Below, piece after piece: positions 13,607 to 25,418 of a stretch of DNA of 64,000 nucleotides (positions within the stretch are counted from its first letter, which is position 1; each line of letters begins with the position of its first letter). Origin of the DNA: Phallusia mammillata. Taxonomy: Eukaryota > Chordata > Ascidiacea > Phlebobranchia > Ascidiidae. The translations under genes and the position numbers were made by a program. The stretch is taken from contig QLIY01000576.1 of the NCBI GenBank assembly GCA_003260075.1, positions 1 to 64,000 of the forward strand, written 5' to 3'. The notes below the pieces were generated by a model. The model had not been told where the DNA came from. It made no database searches and worked only from the letters and a program-made list of their open reading frames with translations.

Positions 13607-13617
13607 TTTTTCCCGCG
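13607..13617 (-). promoter_or_regulatory. E2F-like site upstream of claspin
   Basis: TTTTTCCCGCG contains TTTCCCGC, which fits the E2F consensus TTTSSCGC. It is about 215 bp upstream of the claspin Met codon. Claspin is a known E2F-responsive S-phase gene in mammals, so the position makes sense, but binding here is inferred. Confidence 0.45.
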
Positions 13618-14179
13618 ATACTTTTGGGTATATTCGCTACAGCAAAAAAATGGTTATGCTTGACTGCATAAGCACGGACTAAAAATGCTCGACGTCACGT
13701 GAAACTACTGCGAAATACGATATAAACTAAAGATTATTAAAAACCAAAATATATTGTTAAACTGCAAATAAATATGATTTTGTTTGGAAACAAAGTCTAA
13801 AACTCGAACTCAAAAGACGGAAAAAATGTTAATTGCAAGGAAGGGAACTCTTCAAATCATGTCAAATCAATAAGTAGGGCGATTATTTTTTGACCTAAAA
13901 AACGACAAATTTCGACTTTAAAAAACTTTGTTTTGACAAAGTTTTGACCTATGAAGAATTCAAGTGGTTAAATGACGCATTATTGTACGAAAAGTTAAAA
14001 TATGGCTGTAGGCTAATCTAACTAGAGCGAAAAATGTGCAAAAGTCTAACAGAAGGGCAAAAATCTGAACGCATAGCCTACCTAGCTTATTCTGAAAAGG
14101 GAAATAAGCTAATCAAAAATCACTGCCAAAAAACTGCAGCTAAGACACAACGAAAATTGTTCAATACATTTGTCTAAAC

Positions 14180-15048
14180 CAGTGGTTTCCAACCTTTTTG
14201 ACCTAGTGGCACCCTATCAAAGATATAAATAGTTTGCGGCACCCTGTAAAAACTGAATCAATTTTATGAGGTTTCTGTATTTCAAATAACTGTATGAAAT
14301 AACACAGAATGGATTGTAGGGTATAGCGCGCGTAAATAAATGTATTTATTAAAACATCCGTGTGAAATTTGGACTTTTTGGCTTCTTGCACAAAGTCCTT
14401 TAATATTTTTTTTTAGTTATTTTGACCTTGGTGTATTTTTTTTAATACAAACGTATCAATTTTAGACGCAAATTTAAGCCATTGTACATATGCTATCAAA
14501 CGCACCCCAGTTGGGTTTAAAATTCGTGCCAGTTTGTATTCTAGCGCGATTTACAACTGACCATGTATTCGGACCAGCCGCAGTTAAAGGATTAATTATA
14601 GCCATTTTCGATTTGCCATGCATCATGCTTTTCGCTGTGCATCGTATCCCCGTGCAAAAGTTTCCAACAATGTTATTGTGATGAAACAAGCGAAACGCCT
14701 TTTAGTGTTAAATGAAAAACGAGCGCTTAACAATTATTACTGCTGGTGTTGGCAGTCGCGAGGGTTTGCAGCGCAGTTTATCACAGTTCGGGTAATTACG
14801 AAGTTAATATGCCCCCACCACTTTGTGCTTCGTGAAACGCAAAACAAAATTATAGAATCTGGCAATAATGATGCGATTCAACCTTTTCAAAACGAAACTT
14901 AATACGCACTGAAACTCGGTTAGAAATACATAAATTTCGCACTTGTTAAAGTTAAAATAAATAATGTAGTATTGCAATATCTCGCTGCACCCCTGAGCAT
15001 TGCAATTGGCACCCCAGGTTGCCGCGGCACCCCGGTTGGGAACCACTG
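14180..15048. mobile_element. hAT-type non-autonomous element, 869 bp
   Basis: Inverted tips are CAGTGGTTTCCAACC and GGTTGGGAACCACTG. Perfect 8-bp target duplications GTCTAAAC lie at 14172-14179 and 15049-15056. Internal reading frames are short and resemble no transposase. It lies between claspin and the CSPP1-like gene. Confidence 0.88.
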
Positions 15049-15545
15049 GTCTAAACGAAACATGCCCCCCCCCCGACCTACCAAAATTTTGCACGTTTTG
15101 AGGTGTGTTGAGCATCACACCAAGTCAACCTAATTATTTCAATCACTTGATGGTTTAATGATTTACAAGTAGTAGACAATGGGCCATTTACAACAGTATA
15201 AAGTACAAGGTGTAAAATGAAAAGTTCACTGACATGCAACCTCTACAACACCACGACAATGCAGTTTCTAAACAATTTCAACTTTGTAAAAAATTTTGAC
15301 TTTGTAAACAATTTTGACAATTTTTGACCTATTCTAAAAATTTTGACAAATTTTTGACTTTTTTTGACAAGTCAAAAAATAATCGCCTTACTAATAAGTT
15401 ATTAGTACTTATAACCAAATATTTAAAAAATAAATAAAACAACGACATACGCAAATGCAGCGAAACTCAATGAGCGTTTATTTTATCTAGCAACGTGGAG
15501 TCGGAGAGCGGATATCATCATCACTATCATTCTGACGGGATAAAC

Positions 15546-16082
15546 TAGCGCTTCTCAACCAGTTGGCCGCGAAGATTTTCAAAATATTGCTATACCAATT
15601 GAGTAGTTTAAAAAAGTTACACAGTTCGTAAGAAGCCACTTTCAAGTTTAACTATATTTCTCTAAAATTTAAATTATAATATTACTTACTATGAAAGCCG
15701 CATAAGATTTCTCGTTAAACAAAGCTTTATCACACAAACAAACTTCAATCGTCACGTCACAACAATACTTAAAGTGCAATTGTCGCAAATGCAACATGTA
15801 GGCTATTAGTAACTATAACGAAATCGAAGACACGAAACAGTTTTAACATTGACACACTAAATGCTGCATTGCGTGTGAGAGTGTCTCCCATTAAACTCCG
15901 ACTTGATCTCATCATATCAAATCATCAAGCTCAGGCTTTACATTAAAAGCTTGTGCGCTTACTATTTTTCTTTCTTAATTTTAGTTATTTTTCCATTGTG
16001 GTTTTGTTGCAATATTAAACGGTGGTCCGCCAAAAAATTTTTTTTGAATGGGCCGTGAGCTTGGAAAGGTTGGGAAGCACTG
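15546..16082. mobile_element. hAT-like MITE, 537 bp
   Basis: The left tip is TAGCGCTTCTCAACC and the right tip is GGTTGGGAAGCACTG. The flanks GGATAAAC and GTCTAAAC agree at 6 of 8 bases, suggesting a decayed target duplication. The right flank equals the target duplication of the element at 14180-15048. Confidence 0.6.
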
Positions 16083-16356
16083 GTCTAAACGTTTCATTTT
16101 AAGTGGGACCGTGGAAGCGCTATTTTCGTTGAACTGTCTAAACTCTAAAGAAAGCGTTAATTCTTGTTGCGTTTGTACTAAATCCAAAAATGCCTTTGGC
16201 ATAAACTTAACAAAACTTGTTGGCGTTGTGGAACCTCACACCATACCGATAAAAAAGCACGATAAAGTATTTATTACTTTCGGTTCAAACAATAAAACCA
16301 CTGTCAGATTGGTGGCAGCAGGGAGCAAGCTTCGGCTTGATGAGTGGTCTGTTTGA
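16083..16356 (+). other. Unassigned open frame just upstream of the CSPP1-like gene
   Basis: An open frame runs into this stretch from the preceding element and ends with TGA at 16354-16356, 68 bases before the next gene's Met. Residues such as VVEPHTIPIKKHDKVF and TTVRLVAAGSKLRLDEW look protein-like, but I recognise no family and see no convincing own start. It could be a terminal exon, an upstream ORF in a 5' UTR, or chance. Confidence 0.25.
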
Positions 16357-16424
16357 GTTTCTTATTTATTTTACAGCTGAGTCTGTGCTAGTGTTTGCTC
16401 TTAGGAAGGCTTTGTTGTTGTGAA

Positions 16425-18966
16425 ATGGCGTTTCGCACAAAACAAGGAAGGAGGCGAATTGTTTACGATGGTATGTAGATGTAACGCGATACATCTTGCC
16501 GAAAGGTTTTTTTTTACTAACAAAGGAGATTAAATCAGTCGATTTGATCCCTTCTGCCATTCTGCTGTGGGATTTATAACACATTATAATGTCCCGAAGT
16601 GTATCAGGTAAGTCATGTTTGGTATTAAACATTGCGTTAGTTTATAGAGGTGACAGATTTGTGTGCATGTGAAATACCTTTATTGCGACGTTGTTACAAT
16701 CAAAAGTGGATCAAATTGTGTACGGTTGTTTATTTAAGAACCTTTGTCCAAACAAGCTCGCTTTGTCTTGGACCAGTCGTATCATATAATTACACAAAAA
16801 AAGAAATTGTTGAAAAGTGATGATTGCTTTTTGTTTGGATAACCAACACAGAGGTATTGTTCCGGTCTTCTGTGGTTGTTGGGCTGTCTTTTGCGCACCA
16901 TATTTTTATGCTTGAGTGGAAAAAAGGTTTCAATCACAGGTGATGTAAAACATCACAAACAAAAAGTTTGTTGTGTGACGTAACAATGAATACTTGATTT
17001 ACCGTTCATTGCAGTTTGCTGAGCAAATTTTGCTCGGATTTTTGTGTTGTTGTATTCACCTTAGTGTAGAACAATATTAAAGTGTACAAAAGCGGAAATG
17101 TGCGTTTAAAATCATGTTACAAAAACATCAGTGTTAGTCAGTTTCAAGAGTTGTTTGTCGTCTTGTAGAGACCCCAAGAGAAATATTGCCTCAGCTTTGT
17201 ACCCCAATAGCTGACGAAGAAATGAGTGACCATAGGTAAGGCATATGACTGGTGATATTAAAGTTTTGAGGTTCAGGGTATGTTTAGTTAGCATGAAAGG
17301 TTTATACGCATGGTACGTGTGACTTTAGATATCAAGGTTATCTATACAACCTCCGTGAGCCGCGTTATCCAGTTACCGGACCAATTGGCTTGAAAGAAGT
17401 TACAAAGACTTATCCACTGAAATCCTCACTTGTGAAAGGTGAGAAACAACGTTTTATGTTTGCCAGGTCACTTACTTCATGTACTTTAGTAACAGGATAT
17501 CAAATTTACAGAACATAATCGCATTGGTCTTGTAAGACAGGCGGCACACGAAACAGGGCCGTAAAGAACTACACAACATATGTATTAAAGTATGTTCCAG
17601 CAACAACACGCCTTGCGCAATGTAGCTGAATTGTTTCAACTTGTTGAGTTAATTTGTTCAACAAATTGTGAAAAGTTATATACATGGAAACAGCTTTTAA
17701 AATACACACGCGAGGTTTGATAGCTGGCTCTCATTATTCTGCAATTTTCCCAATTTTTGTTGCAACGGCAATATAATATTTCTCTGAGTGGGCCTTAGGA
17801 TCGCAAAAAAAGAATATGGTATATAGTCTGACACAGAGAATAATAAACTTCATTTTGACGGTGTTTTGTATAGTAAGTGGATGGGGCAATACTTTTATAG
17901 TCTGCTTCAATTTTTCATCGCTTTATCTAATTGAGAAAAGAGTTTAGCGATCGAAATAATCAAAAACTTTTTGGTGCAAAATGGTTGCAAAGAAAATAAA
18001 AGCCGAATTTACAGTTTGCCAAACTATTCGCCCTATAATAGGTGATTTTGACGAAACTCTTGACGACACACAAACAGAATATATAACGTTCTTGAACACC
18101 AACAATAGGAAGTTTTTAGACAAGTGGCGATGTTCCTACGAGAGTTACAGCTAACACTTCCCGCGTGGCCTCAGGTAGTGCTGGCCCATTACATAACGTA
18201 CAGCTACTAACACAGGAACTCAGATCACAGACCTGATGATTTCCGGTAGGTGGCGCAACGGAAATATTTTAAAAACAGTTTGTGCAAAAAATGCTGACGG
18301 TTAGGGCTATTAGAGTTGGTCTGAGGTTTCATAATTATATTAACAATAAAATCAACCTAAAAACCCAGTTTTTTATATTAAATTTATTCCCTAACCCTAT
18401 CCTAGCCTGACTGTTAATTTAAATAACTGCGCTCTTTACGCCATCTATCGGTGTTTAGCAAACCTTTTGTACTGTTTCTGTGTTATTAGCTCTACCATTC
18501 CATACAGGCACCAAACTAAACACCGGCCCAGGATTTTAGCAAAAAAAGTTTTATCGTTCTGTTTAAACGCTGCCAGCCCCCCCCCCCAGGCACCAAACTA
18601 AACACCGGCCCAGGATTTTAGCAAAAAAAGTTTTGGGCGTTTTATCGTTCTGTTTAAACGCTGCCAGTAGGCTACCACCTTCGTCAACGACATTACAAAA
18701 CGCATTGATTTCCCAGGAAAAGTGTTTGATTTTGTGTTATGTTGTCACCTACAAGCATATTAGTATTATTATGTTATTATCACGTAAACTATAATATCGA
18801 TCATAGCACAAACGCTTTGTCCAATCCTGAAAAAAGATCGGTAACTCATTAGCAGGCTTGCAACGATTCCCGAGGCACCCTAAAACCCCACAACTAAGAT
18901 AATGATAATGTTTGTTTGGAAGCAAAACGGTAAAAGTCTTCCGCAAGCTTAAGAAGTTTGGTTAGT

Positions 18967-18998
<32 letters not shown>

Positions 18999-19115
18999 NN
19001 NNNNNNNNNNNNNNNNNNNNNNNNNNNNNNNNNNNNNNNNNNNNNNNNNNNNNNNNNNNNNNNNNNNNNNNNNNNNNNNNNNNNNNNNNNNNNNNNNNNN
19101 NNNNNNNNNNNNNNN

Positions 19116-19187
<72 letters not shown>

Positions 19188-22100
19188 TTTGGTGTAAAAA
19201 ACGGTTTTACCGTAAACGTAAAGTAAAAAAAGCTTTGACAACAATACAATCTGTTGATTCATTTTCACTCGTTTGGTGCTTTAAGTTTTAGTTTTTCTCG
19301 TATCATTGTTGATTTTAAGGACACTTTTAAATTCGCGCCTTAATATGGCTACACTAGCCTGTGTGGTCATTTGTTTTGTCATGGACTGATGAACTTAGTT
19401 TGAAAGAGCTTTATGCAGCTTACTTTTGTTTGACTTATACTTGGGGATTGTTTTGTTTCAAAAGTTTCTGCGTCGGCGTTTCGGCCCATATCGCTGTTAC
19501 AGCCTTGACAAATCAACCTCCGAAGACTTGTTTTACAAACACAAAACTTTCAAGCATTGCAAAGATGGAAATTGTTTTGACTTTTCACAAAAAAATTTTT
19601 CTATATTTTCTCATGTTTGTTTTGTTTTTGTGTTTAGGTATGCCGGTTTTACCGCCTCAACCTGGCAGTGGATTTCTTCACGGTTCGCCAACAATCGGAA
19701 AGTTCACGGAAACCGACAGAAAAGAACAAAGAAACAATATTCGCCTGCTCGAAAAGACGTGAGTAGCCTACAACTTTGCAAGTCAATGGTGAAACAAACA
19801 AAAATTTCAAACATCACAGAAGTAAGTTTGTTCTGTTTTTCTATGTCTTATATATATTTGTTTAGATCTGCTGAATTTCGAAAGCTTCAGCGCCAACAAC
19901 TTGAACGACAACAGTTTACAGAAGAACATCGTCAAGTCAAAGATGCCCAAGAGAAACAAAAGAAGCAAGAAAAACAGGACGATTTAAAACTATTAAAGAA
20001 CTACAATCCTTTCGGAAAACCTGGATTCGGAGCACCACGAGTAATTACAACAAGTTGGCCAATTAGTTATTCTGAACCTTTTTAAATGGTATGCTTTTAC
20101 ACCTTCAAGTAAAAAACTGGTTACATATCATCACAAATGTAGTACTCACAATAGCACCTTCTCTGTGGTTCTCAACTGGTGGGCCATGATGACTTTTTGG
20201 GTGGTTCATGTTAACTATATTTTGTTTTAAATGGGAAATAGGTTAGTTGCATATAATTTAGTGAAAATACAGTACGAAAAAAGCTTAAGTTATTGACCAT
20301 TTGTTGTTATCTGTTATCTCTCCTTAAAATAAAATTATGTATTGAAAGAATATATTTCAAGCCAACATGCTTGTTGTGGATGCTTTTTGATCCTTACTTA
20401 ACGATAAACTGGGCCACGATATTTATTAGGTTGGACTGGTGGTCGCGTGGCCTGAAACCAGTTGAAAACCACTGGTCTAGGTAGTTTATTTTTATCGAAA
20501 GCATTAACATTCTTTGCAGGGATCTGATAAGCCCAACCTAATAATGACCAAATCGCTCCAAGCAAAGGACGGTGTCGGGATTGTACGGGAGGAAACAAAG
20601 CGAGATTTGCCTCGGTTGGTCATGTAGGATATGTGATCTTTACTGTTAACAAAATAGTATGCGAGTTATGCTTTGTTCACAGACAATTACCGCCGGACAA
20701 ACGACCTCGTATACAACGCTACGAGGATGACCGCATGAGGCGCTACAGAGTGGACAAGAAAACCGCGCACAAATACAAGACTGAATTGGGTACTTTGTAC
20801 GCTTTTATTCGTTTGCTTTTATTCCGACATTTATTACTGTATTAAAGATGCCCTGATTGACGTGAAAAAGCAGCAGGCAAAACTTCTGGATGGAATCGAT
20901 AAAAAACGAGAGGAACAAATGGTTGATTATGACCCATTTGGCAAACCTGGTGCTGGTGCCCCTAACATTGATGACAGTGGTAATTATTATTTGCTTGGAC
21001 TTCTTTTAGTCAGGATAACCAAACAGATAAATAATGAATATTCAATGAAAAGGGCGGCCTTCAACACGACGGAGCGTCAGTTTATCTTACGTAAACCATC
21101 CGATGGATGCGATAAACATTGAAAAAAGAAAAAGATTAAGAATTCAGCAAAAAGGTACCCAGAGTGAGTTATACAGTGATCATCAAGAACAAAAAGAAAG
21201 ATATATCTTATTAGTTTGTGCCGCAATAGAACTTGAATTATCACAACTATAAAGGATGCAGTGCAGAACTATTGTCAGTCGAGTTTAGGCATTTAGTTGC
21301 AATTCGGACGAGCTTTTCGTAACAGGTTTAAGTTTAAGTTGTAATGAAAGTGCATAATACGGGTGTAACAAAAATCGGGCTCGAGTACTGTTTCAAGCTT
21401 GTTATTCCGGGTTCGATCCTGGTTTTGGACCCGGTTTCAAGCCTCTCTATACATCTATGTTTAGACCCAACATGTAACTTTAGATGTTCTTTGTTGCGAT
21501 TTTATTTTGTGCTTTTTGTTTTTGTAGGTAACATTATGATGTTCCGAAAACACCGTTTTGCTAGTCCCGAGAAAGTCCCTGAAAAAGCCAAAGCAAATGA
21601 TGACAATCCTTGGTTAAAACTAGGTGTTGTATACAATAATCAATTTCGCGAGCAACGTTTTACCCTTAGCATATATGAGACTATAGTCTGCGTGTGTATA
21701 ACGATCATTTGACTGAATGTCGTTTTTAGGTCAACCTACAAAAAGAGAAAAACTTCGATTTCCCCGTGCAGGTGACCACGGAATATATGAGTTTGTTGAC
21801 CCTGAAATTGAGGTAATCCTTGGATCACAGTCTTTATAGTTCTTACATTTCGTGTAACATGCATAAAGATAAGCAACTTAAAATACCGAATACGGGTGAT
21901 TCTAATCCTAAATCACTCGAATCAGAAACATAAACATACACAACAAAATAATTTTCAAAAAGGAGTTTCTTGCTGCAACATTGCGAAATTCTTTAAAGAA
22001 ACATGAACGACAGTTTTATTGTACTTTGATGTGAAACATTTCGCAAACGACAAAAAAGATATTCCTGCTGCAAAAATAACAGTTGCACACAATAGGCTCG

Positions 22101-23913
22101 TTTGCTTGTTCATCAAAAGTGTTGCCTTTTGACAGAATGAGGGTTTTTCGCGCAAGCATGTTGGTGGAGGTGGTGAACCACTTGTGGACAAAAGTGGTGA
22201 AATTCGAACTAAACGCGCCGGGCTTTTAACAACGATCCATGGGGCCAGACGGACAGGTAAATGACACCTAAAATGCCTATGCAACCTAAAGCGAATGTGT
22301 TATTCAATACGCGTTTGTTCTTTTTTCGTGGTATGTCGTGCCACACAAGCAAAATTAATATTTTTTCGCATTCACATAGAATTAACATTGCAAAACAAGG
22401 CGGATGTGTATTGCTGTTTAAATTTATTATTGATTTTTTAGTTTAGAGTTTTTCCGGACATTGTTAATTTGTACACATTTTTTTGTTTGGTAGAAAACAT
22501 TACTAAGGTGGCAACACCAGAAAATGTACGCGAAACGGGAAAACTAAGTCCATGGGGAAGACCCGGTGCCGGAGCTCCTTTAAAAGACAGTGAAGGTGAA
22601 ATTGTGAAAAACACCAAGGGAAGAATACAATACGAATCATTGGTAAGAATCTTAAAAGCAAGGTCAATGACATGTGAATCTTTTTTAAACCTATGATCGT
22701 GAATTCGTTGCAGGGTTATTCCAAACGCGAAGAGGAGAACATGGGACTTGCTAAGAAACTCTATCGGGATGATTTGCAGAAAGGAATTGAACAGCAAAGA
22801 CAAATCAGAGATGAAGAAAAGGGATACATGCGATTACCGGTAATACTGCACATAGAGTACAATGTCAAAAAATGCTTGCACCCTGGCCAAAGCCCATCAG
22901 AACGCAATGTGTTGATTGTTTTAGGTTTAGTTTTTTCTTCGTATTTTTTAGCCCGGCGATGTGCCTTCCTGGTTTAGCAAAGGGAAAGTCGGAAGACCAA
23001 AACGAGATCCGGTGACCGGAATTATTGTTCCACAAAAGCGTATCATGTCCGACGTAACAGCTCAGGTACACCGATGTGAAAAGTTTTGCAATTAACACTG
23101 ATTTTTACGCATTTGCTGGTGGGCAGTGTAACATATTAACACATATTTAGCCCGATAATCAGAGATAATAATATTTATGGTTTGTCGGAAGAACAAAGAA
23201 TTAGGATAAATATAAATAAAAAGTCACATAAGCATTTACTGTGAACTATATTAAAAAAACTACATTACCGCAGAAATTCAACATTGATCGACCAAGAGAT
23301 GCTGAAAAATATTATCAAGACCTTCAACGAATGGCTGGCGAGCGTTACAAGAAACGAATGGAGGAAAAACAACGATTAATTCAACAAGATATTAAAGTAA
23401 GTGCGACAGGCGGAAAAACTATCAAAGATTTTTGTGACTGTCGTTTTGGTTTGTTGCAGCACATTCGCGAATTTTCTGAGCGTTTTCAAAAACCGGGACA
23501 TGGCGCCCCGCATATAAAAGGCCCCGCCAGAAGGAAGTTTAGCAACAATGCGATTATGCCCCAGGAGCAGGTGGTAATCACACACATGTAAAAAGTTTCG
23601 GTTATTCCTTACGCTTACAAAATATCAGGTCGGGACAAGTATTCCAGCTGTTGGCGAAAAGGCAACTTTACTCTCTGCTTTCAACCTATTAGAAACCAAA
23701 AAAAGATTGGAAAATAGTTTAGAAAGTGAGGAAAAAGATTCAATAATGACTGAAAGTAGATCCAAGACAGATGAGAAACAGAGGGATTCACTTCTTTGTG
23801 ACAAGTGCCCGTTCAAGCTTTCGTTACAGACGCTTCAGGCGCGACGAACAGCTTCTCTACCAATCCACCTTGACTTATTTTCACATAAGCGGAGAAAAGG
23901 TTTATTTTATTGA
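16425..23913 (+). CDS. CSPP1-like centrosome/cilium protein with repeated GxGAP motifs (17 exons)
   Basis: Exons: 16425-16470, 17169-17235, 17329-17438, 19638-19758, 19866-20040, 20520-20614, 20683-20789, 20848-20979, 21528-21623, 21730-21812, 22136-22256, 22494-22642, 22714-22839, 22952-23065, 23274-23396, 23460-23570, 23629-23913. The phases close to give about 686 residues, starting MAFRTKQGRRR. Short charged coiled-coil segments (RKLQRQQLERQQFTEEHRQ, KRMEEKQRLIQQD) alternate with a repeated motif: YNPFGKPGFGAPR, YDPFGKPGAGAPN, LSPWGRPGAGAPLKDSEGE and FQKPGHGAP, plus looser copies VGGGGEPLVDKSGEIR and SKGKVGRPKRDPVTG. Vertebrate CSPP1, a microtubule-associated centrosome and ciliary protein, has one such motif after a coiled coil, hence the call. 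Orthology is uncertain because the copy number is higher and the length shorter. The N gap at 18999-19115 lies in intron 3. Confidence 0.72.
18510..18668. repeat. Poly-C-bounded duplication
   Basis: CAGGCACCAAACTAAACACC and the following approximately 70 bases lie on both sides of a C-run near 18577-18587. The second copy has an extra GGGCGTTT insertion. Within intron 3 of the CSPP1-like gene. Confidence 0.8.
18967..19186. other. Assembly gap inside a long poly-T tract
   Basis: About 32 T precede and about 71 T follow 117 unknown bases (18999-19115). The gap is probably a homopolymer that could not be read through. Its true length is unknown. Confidence 0.9.
20163..20474. mobile_element. hAT-like MITE, family of 1665-1886
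   Basis: It starts CTGTGGTTCTCAACTGG and ends CCAGTTGAAAACCACTG, an inverted repeat. The interior matches the element at 1665-1886. It lies in the intron between exons 5 and 6 of the CSPP1-like gene. No clean target duplication was found. Confidence 0.6.
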
Positions 23914-25418
23914 AATCTCCAAAATTGCAAACAACTGTTTTAAGTAAGGGTTGTAACAGCGACAGCATACAGGTAAAACGATAATGTCGTTTCAGGGGCG
24001 TTTCTATCAAATCTTCTAGAAAAATCAGTGGATAGACCAGTGGAAACTTCAATGCAGGTTTGAGCATCGATATAGTGTTGTATAGACTTTGAAAAGTATC
24101 GTAATTCCAATCAAAAGTAGGTTTTAAATTAAAAAACATGTCAGCACGCATTTAGTCAAGCAGCAAAAATAATAGACATATCAGTGTGGGGTCCTGTTTT
24201 TAATGATGTAGTTTGAGTCATAAAGACAATATTACAAACAATTTTATTTGCAAGTCTATGTATGGACTATTGTAGTGCCGCTTAAGACTAGCCAGCTGAA
24301 ACAAATCGGTTTGGTTCATGGGGGTGTATTTAAAGTACGACAATAAACTTGATAGATCGCTAAGATGGCCAATGGTTAGCACATGGGCCTTGGGTCGCCT
24401 TGGCTTTGTTTCCCTCTAGTCCCGCCTTGGCATATTGTTACCTCAGCTAGAAATACCTAGTGGAACCCTGATGGAGGCAAACATCAAATGATGTAACAGA
24501 CTTACATAAATACAGGTCGTTAGCAGAACGATTTTAGGCGTTGTCCACCTGTTTTAGTAAAAAAATAAAACAAACAAGCATTATTCGATAATTCGAATTG
24601 CTTGTCGCTATAGGCCTTAAGTTTAAAACCTGCGATGCTCAATGTTTCAGCTTTACGTTGCAAACAAAGCTAAACTGGCGTTGTAACTTTAGGCTCCGCG
24701 ACTTTAACTGACAAGTGGTCGTCTGATCGGCCATAAGCAACTAATCGAAGTTCAAAAGAGTTTAACTGATGACGTGACGTTACATATGAACCAAAGGGCA
24801 AAGTGTAACTGCCCGACAGTTACTCGTGCTATCAGAAATTTACACAAGGCACAGACTGTCTACATTCATTAAATTATGTAAGGCTCTAATTAATTCCTTC
24901 CGACCAACACAATTGTACACAAGCTTTTATTGTACATTAGCTGTAACAATTAAGTTTCGTACATTATTGCGTAAGTACCTCTTTTTCTTGTTTTTGTGCT
25001 TGCCGCTGCGCCTCACCGCCCTAACCGTTGCGACGGAAAGGCAAACAACTGCATTTTATCTTCCATGCGTGAAAATGATAGTTAACTACAATTGTGTTTC
25101 TAATGTATGCTCAACTCTCAACAAACATATTTGTTGTTTTACAGCCATTTCCGTACAGGGTAGTTGCTCCATGGGCTATTGACGCATGAGAGTGTTGAAT
25201 GACCAGTTCTCCATTACACGAAGACTTCAAAGATTAACGATTATCAGTTTATTACAAACACACATACTGCAGGCCATATGACAGTTACTTGGATATTTTT
25301 AACAAAACGTTTTATACAACGAATTTGTACAAGCAAATTATGCTGTATTTGAAGATTATTAAATTTACTGAATGGTGACCAATAAAATCATGTGTGTGGT
25401 TGAATAGCAAACATAAAT
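23914..25418. other. Intergenic stretch
   Basis: No gene is recognised. The only notable sequence is a tRNA-like A-box stretch near 24368-24390. The 3' ends of the CSPP1-like gene and the secreted ferritin gene face each other across it. Confidence 0.6.
24366..24500 (+). mobile_element. Possible tRNA-derived SINE
   Basis: GATGGCCAATGGTTAGCACA fits the polymerase III A-box of tRNA genes (TGGCNNAGTGG type). A clear B-box is not seen; GGGTCGCCTTGGC is at best degenerate. No tRNA cloverleaf could be folded by eye. Confidence 0.35.

Noticed and set aside
14474-14902. Short frames on both strands as a transposase remnant
   Set aside because: They are short, overlap each other on opposite strands and show no hAT transposase motif; the element appears non-autonomous.
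18894-19291. Poly-Lys and poly-Phe reading frames
   Set aside because: They are translations of the poly-T tract and the N gap, not proteins.
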